NCBI RefSeq assembly: GCF_900186125.1
Contig: NZ_FYBQ01000008.1
Coordinates: 78,617-142,616, forward strand
Length of the DNA: 64,000 nucleotides
From: Listeria goaensis
Lineage (GTDB): Bacteria; Bacillota; Bacilli; Lactobacillales; Listeriaceae
Reading direction: 5' to 3'
Below, in pieces: positions 33,020 through 43,305 of the stretch (position 1 is the first letter of the stretch; every line of letters begins with the position of its first letter). The translations under genes and the position numbers were made by a program. The notes under the pieces were generated by a model, which worked only from the letters and a program-made list of their open reading frames with translations, was not told the DNA's origin and did no database searches.

Positions 33020-35281
33020 TTACTTCAGACGAAGATTTTTTGCTCCCTCAAAATGCAGTACATCACCCGAACCGGGCTTATGCCAAACAACAGAATAATG
33101 TGCGATGTTTTCTACATCAACAGAAACAACATCTGCTTGTTTATTCACCGTGACACGCGCCACTTCTTCACCCGCTTTAGAAAAAATCGGCTCTGTGACA
33201 GAAACGTCCGCCCCGTCAAAACCGTATACGTGGATTTCTGGGTTCGCCGCGTAATCGTACTCGGCGCGCTCACCTTCTCTGCCCATCACAATCACACTGT
33301 TTTCTCTCGCAAGCAGTGGAAACGACATATAATCGTGCGTTTCGCTGTACCACTTTTCGCCTTCATATGTTTTTTCGGTTAAAATGTTCGTCCATTTCCC
33401 TTGTGGCAAGTAAAATTCACCTCTACCCGCAGAATTGAAAATCGGGGCCACTAAGAGCGCGTCACCGAGCATATATTGCCGATCCAAAGTTTGCGCCGTC
33501 AAATCCTTCGGAAAACTCATCACCATCGGGCGCATCATTGGAATGCCCGTTTGATGTGCCAACACCGCATGACGGAACAAGTACGGCATTAAACGCAGTT
33601 TTAGCTTCGTAAATTTGCGCGTTACTTCCGTCGCCTCATCATCAAACACCCACGGAACGCGGTATTCGACATTGCCGTGATAGCGACTATGAGAAGATAA
33701 AAGTCCAAATTGCGTCCAGCGTTTGTAAATATCTGGCGTCGCGCCTTCTTCAAAGCCGCCGATATCATGACTCCAGAAGCTAAAACCAGATAGCATGAAG
33801 GACAAGCCGCCTCGAAGCGATTCCGCCATGGATTCATACGTCGATAAGCAGTCACCTCCCCAATGAACGGGAAATTTCTGACTACCCGCTGTAGCTGACC
33901 TTGCAAACACAACAGCCTCGCCTGGTTTCTTGCGTTCTAAGAGCTCATACACCGCCTCGTTATATTGATACGCATAATAATTGTGCATTTTTTCAGGATC
34001 AGATCCATCAAAGTATGTAACGTCAGTTGGAATTCGCTCACCAAAATCCGTTTTAAACGCGTCCACACCCATATCCATGAGCGCTTCTAGTTTCGACAAG
34101 TACCACGCTTTCGCTTCCGGGTTCGTAAAATCGACCACCGCCTGGCCACCCTGCCATAAATCCCACTGCCAAACAGAACCATCTTTACGTTTAATGAAAT
34201 AGTCGTTCGCTTTCCCTTCCGCAAATAAAGCCGATTTTTGCGCAATATAAGGATTTATCCAGACGCAAATTTTCAACCCTTTTTCCTTCAAACGTTTTAA
34301 CATCGCTTCTGGATTCGGAAACACTCGCTTATCCCATTCGAAATTGCACCATTCAAAGTCTTTCATCCAGAAGCAATCAAAGTGAAACACTTCAAGTGGA
34401 ATATCGCGTTCTTTCATGCCATCTATGAAGCGATTGACCGTTTCCTCGTCGTAATCCGTGCAAAACGATGTGCTGAGCCACAAACCGAACGACCATGCTG
34501 GCGGCAGTGCTGGTTTGCCCATCAAATCTGTATATTTCTGGACTATATCGGCCATTGTCGGCCCATAAATCACATAATACTCAAGCGTCTCGCCTGCCAC
34601 ACTAAACTGATTTTTCGACACGTGCTCTGTCCCAATTTCAAACGATACGTGTTCCGGGTGATTCACAAAAACGCCATACCCTTTATTACTTATGAAAAAA
34701 GGGACGTTTTTATAGGACTGGTCGCTGCTTGTTCCGCCGTCTTTATTCCAAATATCAACCGTCTGCCCATTTTTGACAAAGTTCGTAAACCGCTCGCCTA
34801 AACCGTAGATGTTTTCGCCGACTGCTAGGTTCAACCTTTCGCGCATAAAATTGCCGTCCGCCGATTCAACATAGCCTTGTCCGTTTACATCAGATGTTGT
34901 AAGGAGCGTATCATTTCCGAAAAACGCAATTTTATAGCTCGTTTTATCGAGCTCGGCTTTTAAGGCGCCAGATTGAACGACAATTTTTTCTTGCGTATCA
35001 GTTGTTTCTAGCTCTCGTTTGTTTTTCTTGACTGGAAATTCCGGACCTTTTTTTAGTCCCCCATCATGATGTTTTAAAGTGACTTTGAGAATGTCTTCTT
35101 TTGGTGTTTCTAAACCGACCGTCATCATTCCTAAATTCAATGTGTCGCCACGAGTTTCAATTTTCTTAAACGGCGCATAAACCTCAACTGAATCCGCTTT
35201 CATTTTGTAATCAAAAATTTCTTTTGGCGTGTGAATTGTGTAACCTTCTTTGACGAGCCAAATCCCATCTGTAAATTTCAT
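33020..35281 (-). CDS. xylQ: GH31 alpha-xylosidase
   Basis: A 753-residue family 31 glycosidase of the YicI type. It releases xylose from isoprimeverose and other alpha-xylosides of xyloglucan. The nucleophile Asp is in DAFKTDFGERIP, the acid region in HWGGDCLSTYESM, and the substrate loops are DCFWMKDFEWCNFEW and SFWSHDIGGFEE. The KTDFGE nucleophile motif and DCFWM loop are typical of alpha-xylosidases rather than alpha-glucosidases. ATG 35281 follows GGGAGG; the earlier ATG (35296) overlaps the ribosome site. It is the first gene of the operon, directly under the xyl promoter. Confidence 0.9.
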   Translation of the reverse strand: MKFTDGIWLVKEGYTIHTPKEIFDYKMKADSVEVYAPFKKIETRGDTLNLGMMTVGLETPKEDILKVTLKHHDGGLKKGPEFPVKKNKRELETTDTQEKIVVQSGALKAELDKTSYKIAFFGNDTLLTTSDVNGQGYVESADGNFMRERLNLAVGENIYGLGERFTNFVKNGQTVDIWNKDGGTSSDQSYKNVPFFISNKGYGVFVNHPEHVSFEIGTEHVSKNQFSVAGETLEYYVIYGPTMADIVQKYTDLMGKPALPPAWSFGLWLSTSFCTDYDEETVNRFIDGMKERDIPLEVFHFDCFWMKDFEWCNFEWDKRVFPNPEAMLKRLKEKGLKICVWINPYIAQKSALFAEGKANDYFIKRKDGSVWQWDLWQGGQAVVDFTNPEAKAWYLSKLEALMDMGVDAFKTDFGERIPTDVTYFDGSDPEKMHNYYAYQYNEAVYELLERKKPGEAVVFARSATAGSQKFPVHWGGDCLSTYESMAESLRGGLSFMLSGFSFWSHDIGGFEEGATPDIYKRWTQFGLLSSHSRYHGNVEYRVPWVFDDEATEVTRKFTKLKLRLMPYLFRHAVLAHQTGIPMMRPMVMSFPKDLTAQTLDRQYMLGDALLVAPIFNSAGRGEFYLPQGKWTNILTEKTYEGEKWYSETHDYMSFPLLARENSVIVMGREGERAEYDYAANPEIHVYGFDGADVSVTEPIFSKAGEEVARVTVNKQADVVSVDVENIAHYSVVWHKPGSGDVLHFEGAKNLRLK

Positions 35282-35300
35282 GACTTTTCCTCCCATTCAT

Positions 35301-35381
35301 CAAACGTTTGCAAAAGTTTAAGTTTGTTAGCATGATAAACTAACTAACAATAATATAAAGGAATACGGTTTCTTTTGTCAA
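35301..35381 (-). promoter_or_regulatory. xyl operon promoter, XylR operator and cre-like site
   Basis: On the minus strand, -35 TTGACA (35376-35381) and -10 TATATT (35352-35357) are 18 bp apart. Just downstream is an imperfect dyad at 35322-35344 whose half-sites read GTTAGTTTATC and GTTTGTTAGC, like known XylR operators. Nearer the gene, TGCAAACGTTTGAT (around 35301-35312) resembles a CcpA cre site. Repression by XylR without xylose and by CcpA in rich sugar is inferred. Confidence 0.75.
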
Positions 35382-35421
35382 GCCTTTTTGCTAAAATAAA
35401 AAGAGAAAGCGGGGGAAACGA

Positions 35422-36558
35422 ATGTTTACTAGTCGTGCAGGAATTAGAGAATCAAACGAACGAATCGTCTTAAATAAAATTGCGCAAAAAGGGCCGCTTT
35501 CGCGTGCCGAACTTGCGGAGACTATCGGTTTAAATAAAGCAACCATTTCTGATATCGTAAAAAAATTGATGACACAAAAACTTATTAATGAAGTTGGCAT
35601 TGGCGAAAGTACAAATCAAGGCGGCCGAAAGCCCATCATGCTTGAGCTTAATGCCAAAGCGGGTTTTTCCGTCAGCGTTGACATCGGCTACAACTACATT
35701 GACGTGATGGTGCAGCGTTTAGACGGCACTGCCTATAAGCGGGAGTTGTTTCCTTTTAAGACCATCAAGCGGGACACGATTATTCAGGAACTTTCTGAAA
35801 AACTTGGTGTATTTCTTTCCAGCTTGCCAAAAGCGCCATTTGGGGTTGTAGGAATTTTAATCGCGATTCACGGAATTGTACTAGACAACCAAATTCAATT
35901 TACACCAGCATATGATTTGGCTTTTCTGGATTTCAAAAATACACTCGGCGAACAATTTGCCTGCCCGGTGTACGTGGAAAATGAAGCGAATCTATTAGCA
36001 GTTTCTGACCATACAAGAGAAGAAAATTACGCAAACCTTGTGAGTATTAGCATTCATTCTGGCGTGGGAAGCGGCGTTATTTTGGACAATCAACTTTATA
36101 CCGGCATAAACGGCTATGCTGGCGAAATCGGACATATGACTATTGTGACTGAAAACGGCCGCCCATGCCCGTGCGGCGCAAATGGCTGCTTGGAGTGCTA
36201 CGCTTCCGAAAAAAACACTTTGGACACATATAAAGAACTATCTGGACACGAAAACGCACTCGTCGTAGATTTATGCCGCGCTTTTTTGGAAAAAGATGCA
36301 ACGGCCGTGCGCGTCGTACAAAATATGATTCACTACTTAGCAATTGGCATCCAAAACGTGACGGCGCTCTACAACCCAGAAGTTGTTTTTATAAACAGTG
36401 AAATTTCGCGGCTTATACCCGATTTCACCAACCAAATCGAAGCCAAACTCACTTCATTCACATCAAAAAATATCAAAATAAAAGCCTCCCACCTAGGCGA
36501 GGAAGCTATCTTGTACGGTGCTGGCTATTTAGTTATAAAGCGCTTCTTAGATTCATAA
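35422..36558 (+). CDS. xylR: ROK-family xylose repressor
   Basis: A 378-residue repressor. The N-terminal winged helix is GPLSRAELAETIGLNKATIS. The ROK domain holds the zinc motif CPCGANGCLECY, the sugar-binding EVENEANLL-like segment (VENEANLLAVSDH) and SGVGSGVILDNQLY. GGGGGAAA precedes the ATG. It is divergent from xylQ, with about 140 bases between the two genes containing the operator. XylR binds xylose and releases the operator. A bidirectional terminator follows. Confidence 0.93.
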   Translation: MFTSRAGIRESNERIVLNKIAQKGPLSRAELAETIGLNKATISDIVKKLMTQKLINEVGIGESTNQGGRKPIMLELNAKAGFSVSVDIGYNYIDVMVQRLDGTAYKRELFPFKTIKRDTIIQELSEKLGVFLSSLPKAPFGVVGILIAIHGIVLDNQIQFTPAYDLAFLDFKNTLGEQFACPVYVENEANLLAVSDHTREENYANLVSISIHSGVGSGVILDNQLYTGINGYAGEIGHMTIVTENGRPCPCGANGCLECYASEKNTLDTYKELSGHENALVVDLCRAFLEKDATAVRVVQNMIHYLAIGIQNVTALYNPEVVFINSEISRLIPDFTNQIEAKLTSFTSKNIKIKASHLGEEAILYGAGYLVIKRFLDS

Positions 36559-36597
36559 AAAAAGCAGTTTCCTGAATAATAGGAAACTGCTTTTTAT
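36557..36597. terminator. bidirectional terminator
   Basis: A perfect 15-bp stem (AAAAAGCAGTTTCCT and its complement) separates convergent xylR and the oxidoreductase gene. Confidence 0.9.
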
Positions 36598-37586
36598 TAC
36601 ACCTCATCTGCTGTAAATACCAGACCTGCTGAAGCTTTCGCCTTCGTCACAACGTCCATCACAATTTGGCTGTGCGCAAGCTTGCGGAGCATTTCGTCCG
36701 CATCTTTTTCATCAATGATACGCTGGAACGCTGCGAATTCGTCGTACATGCGATGTTCGCTATCCTTCACGTCAATATGCTCATCTTCGCCGCTGTTTGG
36801 CAAAAATTCAAAAGAATCGCAAACACTTACCGAGCCGTTCACATGAATCGTTCCCGCGTCGCCTTGAACATTCGCTGAAATTGGTGCCTTACTATCTTTT
36901 GAGCCAATGCAAACCGCCTTAAAATTACCGTAATCCATCACTAGAACGCCAGACGTATCAATCCCTTTCGCCATATTTGCGTAATAATGGACATCTTTTG
37001 GTGCGCCGAACAAGCCAACAACAAAATGGACATTGTAAATGTTCAAGTCCATCAAGGCTCCGCCAGACATTTCTCGATTAAACGCTGGTAAAATGTTTCC
37101 TTCTTTGAAAGCATCATAACGCGAGGAGTACTGTGAATAGTTCGCTTCCACAATTTTCATTTCGCCAAGGCTACTCACCCGTTTTTTTATTTCCAAAAAA
37201 TTCTTCATGTATTGATTGGTAATCGCTTCGATTAAGAAGAGACCTTTTTCTTTGGCTAAATCAACAAGAATTTGTAGCTCTTTGGCGTTCGATGTGAAGG
37301 GCTTTTCACAAATGACGTGTTTGCCATGGGTGAGCGCCATTTTCGCATACGAAAAATGCAAATGATTGGGCAGCGCCACATAAACCGTATCGATTGAATC
37401 ATCCGTTAGAAATGCTTCAAAATCCGTATGTACCTTGTCAATGCCATACTCTTTTTGCAAACCTTCAAGCTTCGCACGACTTTTCTCCCGCCCGAAAATC
37501 GCCGCAAGCGTAATCTTAGGAAGTTCTGCAAAAACAGGTAGCAAGTCATGAACAATCATTCCTGATCCAACAATGCCTAATTTCAT
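36597..37586 (-). CDS. Gfo/Idh/MocA-family oxidoreductase (first of a pair)
   Basis: A 329-residue NAD(P)-dependent sugar or polyol dehydrogenase. The Rossmann motif is LGIVGSGMIVHDLLPVF, and the EKP motif with the catalytic-type lysine is VICEKPFTSNAKEL. The C-terminal sheet domain has GGALMDLNIYNVHFVVGLF. It is the second gene of a two-gene operon, one base beyond the stop of its homologue. The pair is only moderately alike, so they may act on different substrates or as successive steps. Regulation by the divergent RpiR-type gene is likely. Confidence 0.85.
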   Translation of the reverse strand: MKLGIVGSGMIVHDLLPVFAELPKITLAAIFGREKSRAKLEGLQKEYGIDKVHTDFEAFLTDDSIDTVYVALPNHLHFSYAKMALTHGKHVICEKPFTSNAKELQILVDLAKEKGLFLIEAITNQYMKNFLEIKKRVSSLGEMKIVEANYSQYSSRYDAFKEGNILPAFNREMSGGALMDLNIYNVHFVVGLFGAPKDVHYYANMAKGIDTSGVLVMDYGNFKAVCIGSKDSKAPISANVQGDAGTIHVNGSVSVCDSFEFLPNSGEDEHIDVKDSEHRMYDEFAAFQRIIDEKDADEMLRKLAHSQIVMDVVTKAKASAGLVFTADEV

Positions 37587-37587
37587 G

Positions 37588-38604
37588 TTATTTACACTCC
37601 TCTATTCCTTTTTCTAAAATTTGCATTTGTAGTAACGTTTCCTCGTCCTTCACTTGTTTCGGCTTCCCGTTCACAATGGCTTCATAAAGCCCATCATACA
37701 CGCGACCATAATCGCCCACTTCCGAAATTACTTTTTCCTCGTGGTAATCGCCGCTTTCGTCTATATAAGTCAGCGTTCCGTAATGTTCGGGTAAATCAAT
37801 GCCAAAATCTGGATTTTCAGGCATGTAGAACAGTTTTAAATGCTCTTCTTGACGGTCTTTCGTTTCCTTCACAAAAGAACCTTTTTTACCGTAAACAACA
37901 AAGCTAGGGCGCCCTTTCAAACGGAAATAGCTCGATTTGACGGAGACTTTTAAGATGTTGTAGTAAAAATCCAAATCGAAATAGTCGTTCATCCGGTTTT
38001 CGCCGAGCAATTGCCGGACGTCATAATGGATTTTGTCCGGTTTTCCAAAATAAGATAGCACTTGGTCGATGGTGTGGCAACCGTGGCCGTATAGGTAGCT
38101 GTTATAAAACTCAAACTTGTGCGTCGACTCGGGCACTTCTGGTCTAAAATAGTCATAATGCATTTCCACTTCCAACAAGTCGCCCAGTTTCCCACTTTCA
38201 ATGACGCGCTGCACCGTTAAAAAGTCGGAATCAAAACGACGATTTTGGTAACACTGCGCAATTAGACCTTTCGCCTTCGCTAGTTGAAAAATTTCTTCGG
38301 CCTCTTCGGACGTCATCATAAACGGCTTTTCGACTAAAACATGTTTCTGAGCTTCCAAAACTTGCTTCGCAAATTCAAAGTGGGACTCCTGCGTTGTGGC
38401 TACCACAATCATTTGAATTTCCGAATCAGACAGTAATTCTTCCAAATTCGTTGTATAATGAATATGATCAAATTTTTTCCAAGCATCATGACTTGGATTT
38501 CTCCGGTAAATGGTTTTAACGCGAATGTTATTTCGTTCTAATACGAATGGTAGATGGTATCGGTTGGTGCTTTTTCCGTTCCCGATATATCCAATTGTAA
38601 GCAT
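37588..38604 (-). CDS. Gfo/Idh/MocA-family oxidoreductase (second of a pair)
   Basis: A 338-residue homologue of the neighbouring enzyme. The nucleotide-binding motif begins LTIGYIGNGKSTNRYHLPF. The EKP motif is LVEKPFMMTSEE, and YGHGCHTIDQVLSYFG lies where the family places the substrate-binding Asp/His pair (H-x-x-D). ATG 38604 follows GAGGAGG, so the longer frame from 38625 is not used. It is the first gene of the operon and is divergent from the RpiR-type regulator. The substrate is unknown. Confidence 0.85.
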   Translation of the reverse strand: MLTIGYIGNGKSTNRYHLPFVLERNNIRVKTIYRRNPSHDAWKKFDHIHYTTNLEELLSDSEIQMIVVATTQESHFEFAKQVLEAQKHVLVEKPFMMTSEEAEEIFQLAKAKGLIAQCYQNRRFDSDFLTVQRVIESGKLGDLLEVEMHYDYFRPEVPESTHKFEFYNSYLYGHGCHTIDQVLSYFGKPDKIHYDVRQLLGENRMNDYFDLDFYYNILKVSVKSSYFRLKGRPSFVVYGKKGSFVKETKDRQEEHLKLFYMPENPDFGIDLPEHYGTLTYIDESGDYHEEKVISEVGDYGRVYDGLYEAIVNGKPKQVKDEETLLQMQILEKGIEECK

Positions 38605-38764
38605 ACTAAATCCTCCTCGTTTCACTTTGATACTTTTATCTTATAAGTATTTGGCGAAAAAGGCTACCAATTATGTTTGCGCCAGTTCATTTAGGAAAAA
38701 CGGTTCTAAATGTATTGCGGAAAACTTATTTTTTGCACAAAAAGTTCATGAAAGGAGCTTTTTT

Positions 38765-39619
38765 ATGATTTTAACGAATATGAAAAACATGGCGAATTTT
38801 ACGGCGACTGAAAAAACAATTGCAACATTTATTCTTAAAAACACCGATAAAATGGAACTTCTGACGATTCAAGAGCTGGCAAAAAGGACGTTTTCATCGC
38901 ATGCCACCATCATCCGTTTTACTCGAAAATTAGGTCTTTCGGGGTTTAAAGAATTTAAAATTGCGCTTGTGAAGGAAATTCAAGGTCGCGAGTTTTCGCC
39001 TGCTGATGTTGACCCGAACACGCCGTTTAAGGAGGGGGACTCGCTTTCCACGATTAGTCGCGAGATTATGGAGCTCACGCAGCAGACTGTTTCGGAAAGT
39101 TTTCACTTGCTTGATGAGGCGAAACTTGCCAAGGCAGCGCGGCGGCTACACGGGGCAGAGCGAATTTTTTTATTTGCGGTGGGCGATTCGCAAATTCGGG
39201 CGGAGAGTTTTCAAAATAAGCTGTGGAAAATTAACCGCTATACGTTTTTGGCTACGAAGCGCGCGGAATGGGCGGTTCATACGGCAAATATGACGGAACG
39301 CGATTGCGCGGTTTTTGTAAGTTATGACGCGAAATCAAAACTTGATCTTGCGGCGGCGAAATTTTTAAAAGAACGCGCTGTGCCCATCATTTTGCTTACC
39401 TCACATACTACGAGCGAACTTAGTAGACTCGCGGATATTTGCATTTCGATTCCGAAATCGGAGGATAAAACGGCGCTCAAAATTTCTACTTTCGCTTCAC
39501 AAATCGCCTTTGACTACGTCTTAAATGTATTCTTCGCAGCGCTTTATCAAATGGATTACGACGAAAACAAAACATATCTTGCAAAAAACCAAGCGTTCTT
39601 TCAGGAGAATGATGTTTAA
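38765..39619 (+). CDS. RpiR-family (HTH + SIS) transcription regulator
   Basis: A 284-residue regulator. The N-terminal HTH_6 domain reads TATEKTIATFILKNTDKMEL, with TIQELAKRTFSSHATIIRFT as the helix-turn-helix. The C-terminal SIS domain (about residues 115-260) binds a sugar phosphate (RIFLFAVGDSQIRAESF; VFVSYDAKSKLDLAAAKF). AAAGGAG sits eight bases before ATG 38765; the long open frame upstream is non-coding. It probably senses a sugar phosphate and controls the divergent dehydrogenase pair. A terminator follows at 39622. Confidence 0.88.
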   Translation: MILTNMKNMANFTATEKTIATFILKNTDKMELLTIQELAKRTFSSHATIIRFTRKLGLSGFKEFKIALVKEIQGREFSPADVDPNTPFKEGDSLSTISREIMELTQQTVSESFHLLDEAKLAKAARRLHGAERIFLFAVGDSQIRAESFQNKLWKINRYTFLATKRAEWAVHTANMTERDCAVFVSYDAKSKLDLAAAKFLKERAVPIILLTSHTTSELSRLADICISIPKSEDKTALKISTFASQIAFDYVLNVFFAALYQMDYDENKTYLAKNQAFFQENDV

Positions 39620-39621
39620 CT

Positions 39622-39658
39622 TAAAAAAGAAGCTGAATGAATCCAGCTTCTTTTATTT
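39622..39658. terminator. terminator between convergent genes
   Basis: AAAAGAAGCTG pairs with CAGCTTCTTTT around a short loop and can serve both strands. Confidence 0.8.
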
Positions 39659-40612
39659 ATCAGTATCAAGTGGTGTTAAGTGTGCTTCAATTTCTTCGCG
39701 ACGGCTTTCGAATTTTGGTGGGAGTTCCACATAAGTTCCGTGTTCCACTTCGAAATTCGTGTTGAAGCCTGGGCCGTCTGTTGCCAGTTCAAAAAGGATG
39801 CCGTTTGATTCGCGGAAGTAAAGCGAGTGGAAATAAAAGCGGTCAATAAAGCCGGAGTTTGGATAACCGGAATCAGCAATTCGTTCCACCCAGGCGAGCA
39901 TTTCGGCATCGTCTTTCACGCGAAAAGCTAGATGATGTACTCCGCCGGCACCTAAATTGTGTTGTTCTAAATCGGGTCTAGCCTCAAGATGAACCTCAGC
40001 TCCAGTGCCGCCAGCTCCCGTTTGATAGACAGTAAGCAATTTTTCATTTTCTTCATAAGCTCCTGCATGTTTAAAGCCAAGGAGTTTAGTTAGCACCGCG
40101 TCGGTTTTTTCTTTCTTTAAAACCGAAATGCGCACGGGACCAAGACCAGAAATGGCGTATTCGATTGGAACCGGCCCATCTTTCCACGGATGACCTGCTG
40201 GTGTGCCTGAATTCCCCTCATCAGAAACTAAATGGATTGTCAGGCCGTCTACGTCCTTCAGCCGAATAATCCGCCGCCCAAATTGCGCCTCGCCGGTGCT
40301 ATGAAAAATTTGAAACTCGTCAAGTCGTTTATGCCAGTATTCAAGTGCGGCATCATTTGGGACGCGCAAACTCATCGCGGAAATTTGATTGCGGCCTAGT
40401 CGATTTTTAGCCATGTTAGGGACTTCAAAAAAAGTGACTGTTGTGCCGGGGTTGCCAATCTCGTCCGCATAGTATAAATGATACGTATAAGGATCGTCTT
40501 GGTTGACGGTTTTCTTTACAAGGCGCATTCCTAATACTTTTGTATAAAAATCAAAATTTCGTCTTGCGTTTTCAGTGAAAATGGAAATATGATGTAAGCC
40601 TAATAATTCCAT
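39653..40612 (-). CDS. VOC-family ring-cleaving dioxygenase, MhqO-like
   Basis: A 319-residue protein with two vicinal-oxygen-chelate halves. The metal ligands fit GLHHISIFTENARRNFDFYT at the start, HLEARPDLEQ and GGVHHLAFRVKDDAEMLAW in the second half, and the Glu in GILFELATDGPGF. It matches the MhqO/MhqE/YfiE type of extradiol dioxygenases that remove quinones and other electrophiles. It lies 12 bases downstream of a MarR-type regulator gene, like mhqR-controlled genes in Bacillus. The exact aromatic substrate is unknown. Confidence 0.85.
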   Translation of the reverse strand: MELLGLHHISIFTENARRNFDFYTKVLGMRLVKKTVNQDDPYTYHLYYADEIGNPGTTVTFFEVPNMAKNRLGRNQISAMSLRVPNDAALEYWHKRLDEFQIFHSTGEAQFGRRIIRLKDVDGLTIHLVSDEGNSGTPAGHPWKDGPVPIEYAISGLGPVRISVLKKEKTDAVLTKLLGFKHAGAYEENEKLLTVYQTGAGGTGAEVHLEARPDLEQHNLGAGGVHHLAFRVKDDAEMLAWVERIADSGYPNSGFIDRFYFHSLYFRESNGILFELATDGPGFNTNFEVEHGTYVELPPKFESRREEIEAHLTPLDTDK

Positions 40613-40624
40613 GTTTTTTGCCCC

Positions 40625-41038
40625 CTAATTTAATTTTTTCAGTAAATCAAGTAGCTGTTTTTGTTCTTTGCGCGTTAATTTGCTGAACTGATTTTGTTGA
40701 AAAGCTTCTTGCTTTGGCACCAGTTCATTGTAGCAGGCGACACCTTTTTTCGTTAGCATGATGAATTTTTCACGCCCGACTTTTTCGCGTTGCACATAAT
40801 TTTGTGTTTCGAGTTTTACGAGTAACTGTGTAATATTTCCTTTCGTCACAACGAGTTTTTTGCCAAGCTCTTGTTGTGTTATCTTGCCTTCTGGACCGAT
40901 TTGAGCAATGCAGTCGAACATGGCCGTTGAAAGGCCTGCTTCTTTAAAATTTTGATTGGTGAGCTTCATATTGCGATTATAAAAACGACTTAAGCGAAAC
41001 CAAAGGACAACGCCTAGTCGGTCGTCAGTTTTTACCAT
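40625..41038 (-). CDS. MarR-family regulator, MhqR-like
   Basis: A 137-residue winged-helix repressor: dimer helices at both ends and a DNA-binding core KITQQELGKKLVVTKGNITQ with a wing (VQREKVGREKFIML). It precedes the dioxygenase gene in the same operon. A perfect 14-bp palindrome 26 bases upstream of the start is its probable binding site. By analogy with MhqR it would be released by quinone or electrophile stress. One Cys (TAMFDCIAQ) might serve as a redox sensor, but this is only a guess. Confidence 0.85.
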   Translation of the reverse strand: MVKTDDRLGVVLWFRLSRFYNRNMKLTNQNFKEAGLSTAMFDCIAQIGPEGKITQQELGKKLVVTKGNITQLLVKLETQNYVQREKVGREKFIMLTKKGVACYNELVPKQEAFQQNQFSKLTRKEQKQLLDLLKKLN

Positions 41039-41063
41039 CTCAAATCGCCTCCTTTTATTTTTA

Positions 41064-41077
41064 GTTTAGTACTAAAC
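41064..41077. promoter_or_regulatory. MarR operator palindrome
   Basis: GTTTAGTACTAAAC is a perfect 14-bp palindrome between the start of the MarR gene and its promoter. Autorepression of the MarR-dioxygenase operon is the likely role. Confidence 0.7.
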
Positions 41078-41094
41078 TTAATAAAAAGCAAGTT

Positions 41095-41622
41095 TTACGA
41101 CTTGCTTACGAATTTAAGGAGCGTTTTTGCGACTTTTTGCGTGTCGGCTTGTTTAATGCCTAAAATATGCGTGTGCCACATACCATCAATGGTGTAGCGA
41201 ACAAAATTGGCGTTTTCTGGGCCGATTTCAGGAATGAGGCGTTCGTGATCGGCATCATAAACGGCGTTCCAGTCTTCATTATCGACGTCTAGAGTGATGA
41301 CAGACGCTAGGAGTGCTGCGTGTAGACCGATTAAATCATCGTCTTCTAATTGACGCAGATTTCCTGCAATATAAGCTTCTGTAAAAGGATATTTAGACGC
41401 GTTTTTGCGCTTTTCGTATTCCTCTGTGAGTATTTTGTTGTAGGCATCAATTGTATGTGCGATGAGTGATTTTGTAAGTTCCTCTTTATTTTTGAAGTAA
41501 TAAAAGATGGCGGCCTTTGTTATACCAGCGTTTTTAGCGACTTTGGCTAAACTGTAATTTTGAATACCTGCTTCTGAAATTACTTCGATGGCAGACTTAA
41601 TAATTAAATCTCTGCTACTCAA
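41095..41622 (-). CDS. TetR-family transcription regulator
   Basis: A 176-residue regulator with an N-terminal HTH (AIEVISEAGIQNYSLAKVAK followed by NAGITKAAIFYYFKNKEEL) and an all-helical ligand domain. The start is TTG 41622, set by GGAGGA four bases or so upstream; the GTG at 41640 precedes that site and is not used. It is divergent from the GH1 gene. An inverted repeat with AATTGCT half-sites at 41664-41682, and a further half-site at 41704, are its probable operators. The ligand is unknown. Confidence 0.85.
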   Translation of the reverse strand: MSSRDLIIKSAIEVISEAGIQNYSLAKVAKNAGITKAAIFYYFKNKEELTKSLIAHTIDAYNKILTEEYEKRKNASKYPFTEAYIAGNLRQLEDDDLIGLHAALLASVITLDVDNEDWNAVYDADHERLIPEIGPENANFVRYTIDGMWHTHILGIKQADTQKVAKTLLKFVSKS

Positions 41623-41663
41623 TTTTGCTCCTCCGTTCACTTCTTTCCTAAATTTTAACGAAG

Positions 41664-43266
<1,603 letters not shown>

Positions 43267-43271
43267 AACGC

Positions 43272-43304
43272 AAAATGAGGTTGGAATTAATCCAACCTCA
43301 TTTT
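43272..43304. terminator. bidirectional terminator
   Basis: AAAATGAGGTTGGA pairs with TCCAACCTCATTTT, with a T run on the plus strand, between convergent genes. Confidence 0.9.
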
Positions 43305-43305
43305 T

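Noticed and set aside
38510..38764. N-terminal extension of the RpiR-type regulator
   Set aside because: The frame is open, but it overlaps the divergent gene and its promoter region. AAAGGAG before 38765 and the HTH domain start set the true beginning.
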